Below are positions 36,334-44,890 of a stretch of 64,000 nt of DNA, in pieces (positions within the stretch are counted from its first letter, which is position 1; each line of letters starts with the position of its first letter). The DNA is from Pandoraea sp. ASV26 (GTDB lineage: Bacteria > Pseudomonadota > Gammaproteobacteria > Burkholderiales > Burkholderiaceae). The stretch is from contig NZ_JAELTP010000010.1 in assembly GCF_016428915.1 (NCBI RefSeq), positions 1 to 64,000 on the forward strand, read 5' to 3'. The position numbers and the translations under genes were made by a program. The notes under the pieces were generated by a model, which was not told where the DNA came from, did no database searches, and worked only from the letters and a program-made list of their open reading frames with translations.

Positions 36334-36457
36334 AAATATGGCAAACGATTCTCCGTGGGGAAGTCACCTGACTTCAGCGGAAAATCGGGCCGCGCGATGT
36401 TCGTTCAGCGCGCGGCCATGGAGGGGCTTGGACCTTGGGGGCTTGTTGCGGCGCGGA

Positions 36458-37456
36458 TTATTTGGCTGCGCTTTGTCCCTGATTGGCGATTGCGGCGCGC
36501 AAGCGGGCGGGGGAGTCGGTCATCACGGCATCGAAACCGAGTTGCGACGCCGCTTCGAAGTCTTGTGCCGTCTCGACGCCGAAGGCGACGAGATGCACGT
36601 CGCCGCGCGACTTGAAGCATTGCACGGCGGCAGGCGTCCACCAGTTCGCGACGACTTTCGAGACACCTTCGCCGAGCGTGAAGCGCTCCACCACTTCCAC
36701 CTGTCGATGGAACTCGATGCCGGCCCACGTGCCGGGGGCGGGCGGCGTGGCGCATTGACCGGCGAGCGCGGCGGCCACGAGGCGGTTGCGGGTGGCGTCG
36801 CGCGATTCGAACAGTTGTGCCTGCGCACGGCGAGCGCGCATGCGGTCGGTCGCTTCGGCTTCGGTCGAGTACAGGCGTACGCGCGACCAGGCGTTTGTCT
36901 CGTCGAGCACCTTGATGACGGCTTCGACCAGCGGCGCGGCGGGTGTCTGCTTCATGTCGAGCAGCACGGGCACGTTGGCGGGCACGGCGGCGAGGGCTTC
37001 GCGCAACGTGGGAATCGGCAGCGGATGGTCACGGTACGGATAGACGGTCTGCCCGTCGGCCGCCTTGCGGGAGAACGTATAGCCTGCGTTGAGCTTGCTC
37101 ACGTCGGCGTAGTCGACATCGGCGAGCTTGCCGCGGCCGTCCGTCAGCGCGGAGAGATCGGCGGGGCGATACATGACCGGTACGCCATCGCGCGTGACCT
37201 GTACCGTCATCCACAGCGCCTGCGCACCGTTCTGCAACGCGTTGGTGAAGGCTTGCACCGTGTTTTCAGGGGAGTCGCCGGTGCCGCCGCGATGCGCGAC
37301 GATTAGCGGGGCGGCGCTGGCAGCGCTCGGCGTCAGCGTGCCGAAGGCGCAGGCGAGGACGGCGAGGCTTGCGGCGGCAACGCGCGTCCACGCAGGCATG
37401 GCTGACGTGGCCGACGTGGCGAAGGTGCGGCGGGAGCGGGGGGCGGCGGAGTGCAT
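36458..37456 (-). CDS. GDPD-like protein with altered active site
   Basis: A 332-residue exported protein of the glycerophosphodiester phosphodiesterase family. The signal peptide ends SAASAAP. The first motif is intact (LIVAHRGGTGDSPENTVQAF) and so is the end (FGVETAQDFEAASQLGFDAVMTDSP). But the segment that normally reads E-x-D...HD is WMTVQVTRDGVPVMYRP, so the Glu and Asp metal ligands and the second histidine are replaced. VLLDMK stands where an Ile-Glu-Ile-Lys type motif is usual. It may bind rather than cleave, or use other chemistry. Confidence 0.75.
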   Translation of the reverse strand: MHSAAPRSRRTFATSATSAMPAWTRVAAASLAVLACAFGTLTPSAASAAPLIVAHRGGTGDSPENTVQAFTNALQNGAQALWMTVQVTRDGVPVMYRPADLSALTDGRGKLADVDYADVSKLNAGYTFSRKAADGQTVYPYRDHPLPIPTLREALAAVPANVPVLLDMKQTPAAPLVEAVIKVLDETNAWSRVRLYSTEAEATDRMRARRAQAQLFESRDATRNRLVAAALAGQCATPPAPGTWAGIEFHRQVEVVERFTLGEGVSKVVANWWTPAAVQCFKSRGDVHLVAFGVETAQDFEAASQLGFDAVMTDSPARLRAAIANQGQSAAK

Positions 37457-37499
37457 GACGGGCGGTCTCGAGGCGAAAGAGTAAGCGATCGGTGTCGGA

Positions 37500-38282
37500 T
37501 CAGACGGTGAGAATTTCGGGCAAGGCAGACGAGGCAGACGATGTGGGCAACGACTGCAAGTGCTCGCGTAGCGGGGCAGGCAGCGGGCCGTCGGTGATGA
37601 CGAGATCCTGTTCGTCGAGCTGACCGCCTCGCACGCTGGGTTTGCGCGAGAACTTGTAGGTGTCGGCCACGAGAATGCGATATCGGCTGGCATCGCGCAG
37701 GGCTTCGCGCGAAGCGGCTTCCTGGCGGTCGTAGTCGAGCAGCGTGCCGTCGTCATCGACGCCGCCAACGCTGTACACGCCGACATCGGCACGATAGGCA
37801 CGGAACAGACGGTCGGCCTCGTCCCCGAGAATTTCCGGGTTGGGCGAGCGCAGTTCGCCGCCGGGCACGATCACCCGGTGTTCGGGGTTGCTCGCCAGCA
37901 CCAGCGCGGCACGCAGGTTGTTGGTGATGACGCACAGACGCTTGCGAGGCACGAGCGCGACAGCGACCTGTTCGGGGGTCGTGCCGATGCCGAGCAGAAC
38001 GGTGGCGCCGTCGGGGATACGTTCAGCCGCGGCGTGACCGATGCGCATTTTGCCTTCGAGGTTGCGCACGCGCCGCACTTCGTATGGCTGGTTCGGACCC
38101 GGCGTGAGCAGACGTGCGCCGCCGTGATAGCGGCGCAGCACATTCGCGTCGCACAGCGCGTTGACGTCGCGGCGAATCGTCTGTGTGGCCACGCCGAAGT
38201 GATCGGCGAGCGCATCGACACTCATTTCACCATGCTGTCGAAACAGGGAAACAATGCGGGTCTGGCGTTCGGAAAGGTCCAT
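37500..38282 (-). CDS. DeoR-family repressor (GlpR-like)
   Basis: A 260-residue regulator. The N-terminal helix-turn-helix ERQTRIVSLFRQHGEMSVDALADHFGV is followed by QTIRRDVNALCDANVLRRYHGGA, the DeoR signature. The C-terminal sugar-phosphate sensor has GIGTTPEQVA and NNLRAALVLA. It lies 43 bp upstream of the GDPD-like gene on the same strand, so they are probably one transcript. A GlpR-like operator lies upstream of it. Phosphorylated sugars or glycerol-3-phosphate are the likely effectors. Confidence 0.87.
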   Translation of the reverse strand: MDLSERQTRIVSLFRQHGEMSVDALADHFGVATQTIRRDVNALCDANVLRRYHGGARLLTPGPNQPYEVRRVRNLEGKMRIGHAAAERIPDGATVLLGIGTTPEQVAVALVPRKRLCVITNNLRAALVLASNPEHRVIVPGGELRSPNPEILGDEADRLFRAYRADVGVYSVGGVDDDGTLLDYDRQEAASREALRDASRYRILVADTYKFSRKPSVRGGQLDEQDLVITDGPLPAPLREHLQSLPTSSASSALPEILTV

Positions 38283-38361
38283 CGGGCGGTCGTGTCGTGC
38301 ACATTCGTTCTGGAATGGGCGCCACTTTGACAGCCGAGCGTGACATTCAAATGACGATGCC

Positions 38362-38381
38362 AAATGTTCAAATGAACATTT
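38362..38381. promoter_or_regulatory. GlpR/DeoR-type operator
   Basis: AAATGTTC and GAACATTT are exact inverted arms around the spacer AAAT. The AATGTTC...GAACATT form is close to glycerol-3-phosphate repressor sites. It sits 80 bp upstream of the DeoR gene and just downstream of the Lrp gene end. Confidence 0.6.
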
Positions 38382-38385
38382 TCAG

Positions 38386-38871
38386 TCAGTGAGAAACGTT
38401 CGGACGAATGCGCGCGTTAGCCTCGAATTTCGCGCGGCGCGTTGAAAAGAACGTGCGCACGTTGCGAATGTTCGCCGAGCTCTTGAACAGTCGGCGCGCA
38501 AGCTCGTCGTATTCCGCCATGTCGCGGACTTGCGCTATGACCACGAAATCGGGCCCCGGCGACACGCGGTAGCACTGGGTCACGACAGGCTCTGCGCAGA
38601 TGTAGGCCTCGAAGGTGTCGTAATCCTCCGCGGTTTGCCGGTCGAGACTCACTTCCACGACGGCGGTCAGCGTCGGTCCCAGTTTCGACGCATCGACGAT
38701 GGCGATCTGACGCGCAATCACGCCTGCGTCGCGCAGCGCTCGCACCCGGCGCAGGCAGGTCGGCGCGGAAGCATGCACGCGTCGCGAGAGTTCAAGATTC
38801 GAAATGGATGCGTCGGCTTGCAGCACGCTCAGGATTCGCAAGTCCAGATCGTCCAGCGTGAGGCTGGTCAT
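38386..38871 (-). CDS. Lrp/AsnC-family regulator
   Basis: A 161-residue regulator. The N-terminal helix-turn-helix LDDLDLRILSVLQADASISNLELSRRVH and APTCLRRVRALRDAGVI are followed by the amino-acid-binding RAM domain (VVEVSLDRQTAEDYDTFEAY to PDFVVIAQVRDM). It is divergent from glmS over a 159-bp AT-rich spacer with several palindromes, so it likely controls both. The ligand may be an amino acid such as glutamine; that is a guess. Confidence 0.88.
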   Translation of the reverse strand: MTSLTLDDLDLRILSVLQADASISNLELSRRVHASAPTCLRRVRALRDAGVIARQIAIVDASKLGPTLTAVVEVSLDRQTAEDYDTFEAYICAEPVVTQCYRVSPGPDFVVIAQVRDMAEYDELARRLFKSSANIRNVRTFFSTRRAKFEANARIRPNVSH

Positions 38872-38897
38872 GAGAGCTCCAGTAGAAGGTTTTTGGT

Positions 38898-38943
38898 GTG
38901 AAATTAAATTTCAATCAGGTTTGTTTGTGAATTTATATTTCAC
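38898..38943. promoter_or_regulatory. Lrp-type operator pair in lrp-glmS spacer
   Basis: GTGAAATTAAATTTCAA at 38898-38914 contains the perfect palindrome GAAATTAAATTTC. GTGAATTTATATTTCAC at 38927-38943 is a second inverted repeat with GTGAA/TTCAC arms. The centres are about 29 bp apart. A further TTTCAA half-site occurs near 38968. Confidence 0.6.
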
Positions 38944-39030
38944 GGATTGAAAAATATTGACGCTTAATTTCAATTCAGGAACTCTACCATCGCTTCACTG
39001 ACTGGCAACGAATCATTTCGGAGAAGCGTT

Positions 39031-40860
39031 ATGTGTGGAATCATCGGCGCGGTCGCGCAGCGCGATATCGTCCCCAATCTTGTCGACGGTCTGAAGCGCC
39101 TGGAGTATCGCGGGTACGACTCGTGTGGCGTTGCGCTGTATCGCGACCGGGCGTTGGTGCGTGCGCGCAGCGTCGAGCGTGTGGCGAATCTTCAGGAGGA
39201 AGTTGCCCGCACGGGGCTCGCGGGCTACACCGGGATCGCGCACACCCGCTGGGCGACGCATGGCAAGCCGATCACGGACAACGCCCATCCGCACTTCTCG
39301 CCGAGCGCCGATGCCCCTCGCATCGCGGTGTCGCACAACGGCATCATCGAGAATCACGAGGAATTGCGCGCAGCGCTGGAGGCCCACGGCTACCGCTTTG
39401 CGAGCCAGACGGACAGCGAAGTCATCGCGCATCTGATCGACCATCTTTACGACGGCGATCTGTTCGAAGCGGTGAAGGCGGCGGCGGCCCAATTGCGCGG
39501 CAGCTACGCAATTGCGGTGATTTGCCGTGACGAACCGCATCGTCTGATCGGCGCGCGCGACGGTATGCCGTTGATTGTCGGCGTGGGGGAGGGGGAGAAC
39601 TTCATCGCGTCGGATGCGATTGCGTTGGCGAACGTCACTGACCAGATCGTGTATCTGGAGAACGGCGACATGGCGGACGTGCAGCTTCATCGCTATTGGG
39701 TGGTGGATGCGCAGGGACAGCGGGTGGAACGCCCGGTCAATCGGGTTGCAGCGCATAGCGGGGCGGCCGATCTCGGGCCGTATCGCTACTACATGCAGAA
39801 GGAGATCTTCGAGCAGCCGCGCGCGGTGGCCGACACGTTGCAGGATGTGACGTCGATCATGCCTGAGCTGTTTGGTGACAACGCGTGGCGGGTGTTCAAC
39901 GCGGTGGACTCGGTGCTCTTGCTCGCCTGCGGCGGCAGCTATCACGCGGCATTGACGGCGAAGTACTGGATCGAGAGTCTCGCGCAACTGCCGGTGAGCG
40001 TGGAAATCGCCAGTGAGTATCGCTATCGCGACAGTGTGGCCAATCCGAAGACGCTGGTCGTCGCCGTCTCGCAAAGTGGCGAGACCGCCGATGTGCTCGG
40101 GGCCGTGCACGTCGCGAAGCAGCTAGGGATGGGCCACACGCTGGCGATCTGCAACGTGGCGACGAGTGCGTTGGCGCGTGAATGCGCGTTGACGTTCTTC
40201 ACGCGGGCGGGCGTGGAGATTGGGGTGGCGTCGACCAAGGCATTCACGACGCAGCTCGTCGCCCTCTTTCTTCTGGCGCTGACACTGGCGCAAACGCGCA
40301 AGCGTTTGACGGACAGCGACGAGCAGCAGCATTTGCGTGCGTTGCGGCATCTGCCGGACGCCATCGCGAAGGTGCTGGCGTTGGAGCCGCAGATCATCGC
40401 GTGGGCGGAGCAGTTGACGCGCCGACAGGACATCCTGTTTCTCGGCCGGGGTCTGCACTATCCGGTCGCGATGGAGGGTGCGCTGAAGATGAAGGAGATT
40501 TCGTACATTCACGCAGAAGCGTATCCGGCGGGGGAACTCAAGCACGGGCCGCTGGCGCTGGTGAGCGATGAGATGCCGGTGGTCGCGGTGGCGCCGAACG
40601 ACCGTCTGCTGGAGAAATTGAAGTCGAACATGCACGAGGTCAGCGCGCGAAGCGGCAAGCTCTACGTGTTTGCCGACAGCGATTGCGGTCTGTCACCGGG
40701 CGCGGATATCGACGTGATCCGGCTCAACGAGCACTACGGTCTGCTGTCCCCCATTCTCCACACGATTCCGATGCAACTGCTCGCGTATCACGCGGCTGTC
40801 GCCAGAGGCACGGATGTGGACAAGCCGAGAAATCTCGCCAAGTCGGTGACGGTGGAGTAG
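39031..40860 (+). CDS. glmS: Glutamine--fructose-6-phosphate aminotransferase (isomerizing)
   Basis: A 609-residue GlmS, which makes glucosamine-6-phosphate from fructose-6-phosphate and glutamine. Cys2 in [10 protein letters not shown] is the N-terminal nucleophile of the glutaminase domain (residues about 2-220). Two SIS isomerase domains follow ([55 protein letters not shown]), and the end is [11 protein letters not shown]. It is divergent from an Lrp-type regulator and not near glmU, so it may be a second, regulated copy. Confidence 0.94.
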   Translation: MCGIIGAVAQRDIVPNLVDGLKRLEYRGYDSCGVALYRDRALVRARSVERVANLQEEVARTGLAGYTGIAHTRWATHGKPITDNAHPHFSPSADAPRIAVSHNGIIENHEELRAALEAHGYRFASQTDSEVIAHLIDHLYDGDLFEAVKAAAAQLRGSYAIAVICRDEPHRLIGARDGMPLIVGVGEGENFIASDAIALANVTDQIVYLENGDMADVQLHRYWVVDAQGQRVERPVNRVAAHSGAADLGPYRYYMQKEIFEQPRAVADTLQDVTSIMPELFGDNAWRVFNAVDSVLLLACGGSYHAALTAKYWIESLAQLPVSVEIASEYRYRDSVANPKTLVVAVSQSGETADVLGAVHVAKQLGMGHTLAICNVATSALARECALTFFTRAGVEIGVASTKAFTTQLVALFLLALTLAQTRKRLTDSDEQQHLRALRHLPDAIAKVLALEPQIIAWAEQLTRRQDILFLGRGLHYPVAMEGALKMKEISYIHAEAYPAGELKHGPLALVSDEMPVVAVAPNDRLLEKLKSNMHEVSARSGKLYVFADSDCGLSPGADIDVIRLNEHYGLLSPILHTIPMQLLAYHAAVARGTDVDKPRNLAKSVTVE

Positions 40861-41034
40861 GGGCGAGCGGAGCCGGAAGGCGATGGCAGCTTCGATGGGT
40901 GTCACTTAACGGGCCTGGAGAAGTCTCGTTCAAGGCGACGAGACCATCCCGAAATCTCATATGCGATAAGGCTTGAGAAAAACTTCCTCAACGAGTGCTC
41001 TTCTTTCGCGCGCTAGCGGAACCCATCGACCAGA

Positions 41035-41934
41035 TTAGAACGGCACCACTGCCTTCATCCAGACACTCGTGCCCTCGGGGCGATTTCGTGCCGCAAACTC
41101 CTTGAGGATCTTGAGGTCGACGCTCATGCCTTTGTACTGGAAGTTGGCGGCGGGTCCGATCGCGACTACACGGCCTCGAAACCCATCGCCGTTTACTGGC
41201 GAGCCGTACTGATAGTCATCCGTTGTTTGATTCACGAAGTAGCCATTCACACCCAGGCGAAGGTTCCGTGCAATCGCATAGCTTACGGAATAATCGAAAT
41301 GGAAAATTTGGCCCGAACTATAGTCGGTGGCGGAGTTTCGCCGATTGAAGGTGTATGTCACCTTCGCCGACACCTCCAGTCCATTGGCCGGCAGGTACGT
41401 GAGCGCGACAATGGGCCGGAAAGAATAGTAGTTCCCTCCGGTGTTCAGCCCACGCGCCACATCGTAGGCACCGCTTGGGACCACGATGTCGACGGCAATC
41501 AGTGGATGGAGCGCTCCAAAATCCCATCCGATGGTCGAGCCCACGGTTACGTCGCCCACGCCGTTGCGGTGGTCTTTGCCCGCATCTGAACGGCTCTGAA
41601 GCGACGAGACCGAGCCAATCGCAAATGCCCCGATGCGGCCCCCTGCGACCTGCAAGTCCGACATGTAGAAGAGCCGCGCAGCGATGACCTCTGCCGAGAA
41701 GTTGAATCCCGGAATGGACGCGTTGCCGTGACTGTCTTTGAATCGACTCGCGTGATAGTAATCGGTGTAAAGCACGCCATACCAGCCGGGGGAGGGAAGC
41801 ATGCCGGCGAAGAAGCCTTCCGAACCCTGACCAATATTGTCTCCCCCGTTTTCCGTCGCGTTGGAGGTATTCGGTGCCACCGTTGCTGCCAACGCGATGG
41901 CAACTGCGGCGAGCGTCTTTAAGCGATAGTTCAT
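41035..41934 (-). CDS. SphA/MetA-type outer-membrane protein (Phenol_MetA_deg family)
   Basis: A 299-residue exported beta-barrel protein. The signal peptide is about residues 1-26 (LAAVAIALAATVAPNTSNAT). The mature start GQGSEGFFAGMLPSPGWYG and the end SVWMKAVVPF with a terminal phenylalanine fit outer-membrane proteins found in aromatic-degradation operons, thought to help hydrophobic substrates enter. It is last in a minus-strand run with a DMT protein, an amidohydrolase and an SDR. Confidence 0.8.
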   Translation of the reverse strand: MNYRLKTLAAVAIALAATVAPNTSNATENGGDNIGQGSEGFFAGMLPSPGWYGVLYTDYYHASRFKDSHGNASIPGFNFSAEVIAARLFYMSDLQVAGGRIGAFAIGSVSSLQSRSDAGKDHRNGVGDVTVGSTIGWDFGALHPLIAVDIVVPSGAYDVARGLNTGGNYYSFRPIVALTYLPANGLEVSAKVTYTFNRRNSATDYSSGQIFHFDYSVSYAIARNLRLGVNGYFVNQTTDDYQYGSPVNGDGFRGRVVAIGPAANFQYKGMSVDLKILKEFAARNRPEGTSVWMKAVVPF

Positions 41935-42032
41935 AAGCGATTGAGCGAGTCACGACACCCCCGGATTCGTCGAGGTGGCGTCGTGACTACGGAGTGCTGG
42001 GGGAATCCGTTGGAGGTCGGTCGCGGCAGTGC

Positions 42033-42512
42033 TCAGTGACTGCGAGAAAACATCTGGACCAGTTGATGTCCGAAGAGCGTCAGCAGCACGCCGGTGAGCA
42101 TCACCAGAGCGCCGATCAGCTTGATTCCGGACACCTGCCGTGTCACCACGCCAATCAACCCGAAATGGTCGATGACAAGGGACGACAGCAACTGTCCCGC
42201 GATGACCAACGCAAGCATGTTTGCAAGACCGATTCGCGGTGCGAGCAGCACGGTGCAGAAAATGGCGGTAGCGCCGAGCAGGCCGCCCGCATATCGCCAC
42301 AGCGGCTGTGATGGCAGGCTCCCGATGGCCGCGAGCAGGCCCCCCTTGCCGATGGCGATCGCCGCCAGGGCAACGGTTCCGATGGAAAAGGAGACCAGCG
42401 CCGAGGCAACGGTGTTGCCGCCCAATCCGCCAGCCAGTTGACTGTTGACCGCCGCCTGGACGGAAATCGCGGTGCCGGCGCCGAAGGCGATGAGGAGAAG
42501 CAGAAAGTTCAT
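42033..42512 (-). CDS. DMT-superfamily small membrane protein (DUF606/YdcZ-like)
   Basis: A 159-residue protein with five hydrophobic segments. FGAGTAISVQAAVNSQLAGGLGG at the N-terminus and GLANMLALVIAGQLLSSLVIDHFG are hallmarks of DUF606 proteins, half-size relatives of drug/metabolite transporters. It starts 24 bp after the amidohydrolase stop and is likely in the same operon. It may export or import a product of the pathway. Confidence 0.83.
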   Translation of the reverse strand: MNFLLLLIAFGAGTAISVQAAVNSQLAGGLGGNTVASALVSFSIGTVALAAIAIGKGGLLAAIGSLPSQPLWRYAGGLLGATAIFCTVLLAPRIGLANMLALVIAGQLLSSLVIDHFGLIGVVTRQVSGIKLIGALVMLTGVLLTLFGHQLVQMFSRSH

Positions 42513-42536
42513 GGTCGAGATTGCGCGCGGTGAGTC

Positions 42537-43955
42537 TCAGGCCTTCACGACTTGCGGCGAGGCGTCGGCAAAGACGTCCGGGGTGTAGCCGACACGCGCG
42601 AACAGGTAAGCGCGAGAGAGTTCCGTGGCGAGCTTCAGCGCCGTCTGGTCCAGGTCACGCAGCTTGCCCCCCGCCTTCCGGATACGACCACCAACCATCA
42701 CGGTATCGACGTTGCTGCGCTCTGCCGCGTGAACGATGGTGCCGATGGCATGGTTCGACGGGAAGAGGTTCAGATCGGTCGTGCGAATGAGGATGATGTC
42801 AGCCTGCTTGCCTGGGGTCAGCGACCCCGTCTTTTGCTCCAGACCGGCAACGCGCGCACCATTGATGGTGGCGGTCTCCAGAATGCTGCGAACCGTGACC
42901 GACGCGGGCGCTTTGGTATCTCCGACATAACGGCGGTACTGCGCGTGAGCACGTTGCAGGAAGTAAGCCGCACGCATTTCGGCAAACATGTCGCCGCCGT
43001 ACGAAGCCTCGACGTCGATGCTGATCGCAGGGGCAATGCCGTGGTCGATGGCTCGCTGATATGCGCACAGCCCTTCTTCCAAACCGTACTGGGCGTCGGA
43101 GCGCGGGCACACGTCGACATTGACGCCGGTCTCGCGAAGGATTTCCCACTGAGCGTCGCTCAGGCCCGTGCAGTGATTGAAGATGTTGTCCGGCCCCAGC
43201 AGCCCCTCTTCCTTGAGCATGGGAAGCAGCTTGCCCATGTCGTCGCCCAGGAACTCGGTGATGATGCGAAGACCGACTTCACGTGCGGCTGCCCACGTAT
43301 CGCGGTCCCACTGGGACATCATGGCCATGGTGACGAGTTGATTGTCGTCGGAAAATCGCTCTTGCTTGAGACGACCAAGGTCTTGCGGCCAGTGATGGGC
43401 CCACTCTCCGGCAAGCGGCGTGCCCGGTGCGTACACGGCACGGATGCCGGCATCTTCCAGCGCGTCGATGGAGGCGTCGGAGTGCGCCTGGCTGCGTGCA
43501 TTGTGCGAGTTGTCGACAATCGTAGTGATGCCCGCGTCGAGCGCACCAAGCGCCGTAATCATGTTGCCGACGTACATGTCTTCCGGTCGATAGTGCGTCG
43601 CAAAAGAGAAGTGTGTCGAGTTCAGATAGTCCAGCAGCGTGGGCGAGTTCGGGTCGATACGGCGCAGCTGCCCTTCCCAAGCGTGACGGTGCGAGTCAAC
43701 GAAACCCGGCATGACAATCATGTCGGTCGCATTGATGACTTCCACGTCATAGATGTCGATTTCCGGCGCAATGGCAACGATGCGCTCGCCTTCGACCAGG
43801 ATATCGCCGCGCACCAGGTCTCCGACGTCCTTGTCCATGCTGACAATGGTGCCGCCCTTGATGAGGGTGCGGTGCGTCGCCGGGACCGGGGACAACGGTT
43901 GGACGATGGAGCGAAGGTGCTCCCAGTCGGTATGAGGGTAGTGTTCGAGAATCAT
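42537..43955 (-). CDS. Amidohydrolase-superfamily deaminase/hydrolase (TRZ/ATZ-like)
   Basis: A 472-residue metal-dependent hydrolase. The HxH metal motif is VDSHRHAWEGQ. The other ligands lie in NIFNHCTGLSD, and the catalytic Asp in AISIDVEASYGG. The last part GSLTPGKQADIILIRTTDLN is the typical composite-domain end. Such enzymes deaminate or dechlorinate purines, pyrimidines or triazines, or open cyclic amides. A TTG 12 bp upstream is an alternative start. It follows an SDR gene by 42 bp. The substrate is unknown. Confidence 0.85.
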   Translation of the reverse strand: MILEHYPHTDWEHLRSIVQPLSPVPATHRTLIKGGTIVSMDKDVGDLVRGDILVEGERIVAIAPEIDIYDVEVINATDMIVMPGFVDSHRHAWEGQLRRIDPNSPTLLDYLNSTHFSFATHYRPEDMYVGNMITALGALDAGITTIVDNSHNARSQAHSDASIDALEDAGIRAVYAPGTPLAGEWAHHWPQDLGRLKQERFSDDNQLVTMAMMSQWDRDTWAAAREVGLRIITEFLGDDMGKLLPMLKEEGLLGPDNIFNHCTGLSDAQWEILRETGVNVDVCPRSDAQYGLEEGLCAYQRAIDHGIAPAISIDVEASYGGDMFAEMRAAYFLQRAHAQYRRYVGDTKAPASVTVRSILETATINGARVAGLEQKTGSLTPGKQADIILIRTTDLNLFPSNHAIGTIVHAAERSNVDTVMVGGRIRKAGGKLRDLDQTALKLATELSRAYLFARVGYTPDVFADASPQVVKA

Positions 43956-43997
43956 CTTTCTGTCCAAGCCAATAACGAAGTTGCAGGATGAGCGTGC

Positions 43998-44717
43998 TCA
44001 GGCGTTGGTGCCGCCGTCGACGTGAAGCACGGTGCCGGTCGTAAAGCCGTTGCCCATGAGGAAAAGTGCCGCGTCGGCCAATTCGTCGACGGTGCCCACG
44101 CGCCCGCGGGGCAAGCCGGCGCCGATGGATGCCATGGCACCTTCGCGCGCGGCAGGTGGCAGGAAATCCCACACGGGGCTGTCGACGACGCCCGGCGATA
44201 CGACATTGACGCGCACCGGTGCGAGTTCGAGTGCTAGCGTCCGCGACAGGCCGTCGAGCGCACCGTTCAAGGCGGCGACGATGCTGCCGCCAACCGACGC
44301 CTTGTAGGCAGCCGAGCCGCTGAAGAAAGTGATCGAGGCGTCGCGTGTCAAACGGGGCGTCAGATGACGAACGAGATAAACCGCACCCCAGAACTTTGCG
44401 CTGAGCATCGTGCTGATTTCGGCGTCGGTCATTTCCTCGAACGGCTTGAAGACGAGTTCTGCCGCAGTGATAACGAGGTGATCTACGTGAGGAATTTCGG
44501 CAGCGACACGCTGAGCGTCATTCTCGACGCCGATGTCGGCGATATGGGTGTGAACGTCGCCGCCGACGATGGCTTTCGCTGCAATCAGCTTCTCGACCGA
44601 GCGACCCAGAATGTGTACGTGAGCGCCTTCGGTGGCGGCTTTGCGAGCGAGTGCCAGCCCCATGCCGGAGCTTCCGCCGGCGATGACGACCGTCTTGCGT
44701 CTGAGTGAATTGACCAT
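43998..44717 (-). CDS. Short-chain dehydrogenase-like protein lacking YxxxK
   Basis: A 239-residue Rossmann protein. The nucleotide motif VIAGGSSGMGLALARKA is intact and the catalytic-serine position is present (TFFSGSAAY). The stretch that should hold YxxxK reads VAALN in GGSIVAALNGALDGLS, so the tyrosine and lysine are replaced. The end GTVLHVDGGTNA is canonical. The ATG at 44717 is preferred because ACAGGATTCGG precedes it. It heads the operon divergent from a LysR gene. It may be a reductase with an atypical mechanism or a binding protein. Confidence 0.8.
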   Translation of the reverse strand: MVNSLRRKTVVIAGGSSGMGLALARKAATEGAHVHILGRSVEKLIAAKAIVGGDVHTHIADIGVENDAQRVAAEIPHVDHLVITAAELVFKPFEEMTDAEISTMLSAKFWGAVYLVRHLTPRLTRDASITFFSGSAAYKASVGGSIVAALNGALDGLSRTLALELAPVRVNVVSPGVVDSPVWDFLPPAAREGAMASIGAGLPRGRVGTVDELADAALFLMGNGFTTGTVLHVDGGTNA

Positions 44718-44861
44718 GTCCGAATCCTGTTCGTTAAAGCGTGGCGCCGGCGCCTTGTTTCCTGCGTTGGCGTTGACGTGAGACATCGCGTAAAAAGCGG
44801 GTTTGTCTGCGTTGGGTATGACTGTAGTGGCGCACGTGTTCTCCAACAATCCCATATACTT

Positions 44862-44876
44862 TTCATACTTTGTGAA
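44862..44876. promoter_or_regulatory. LysR-type site TTCA-N7-TGAA
   Basis: TTCATACTTTGTGAA holds inverted TTCA/TGAA arms and a T-N11-A core, the general LysR box. It lies 14 bp before the LysR start and in the spacer shared with the SDR operon. Confidence 0.5.
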
Positions 44877-44890
44877 GCTGGGGATACATA

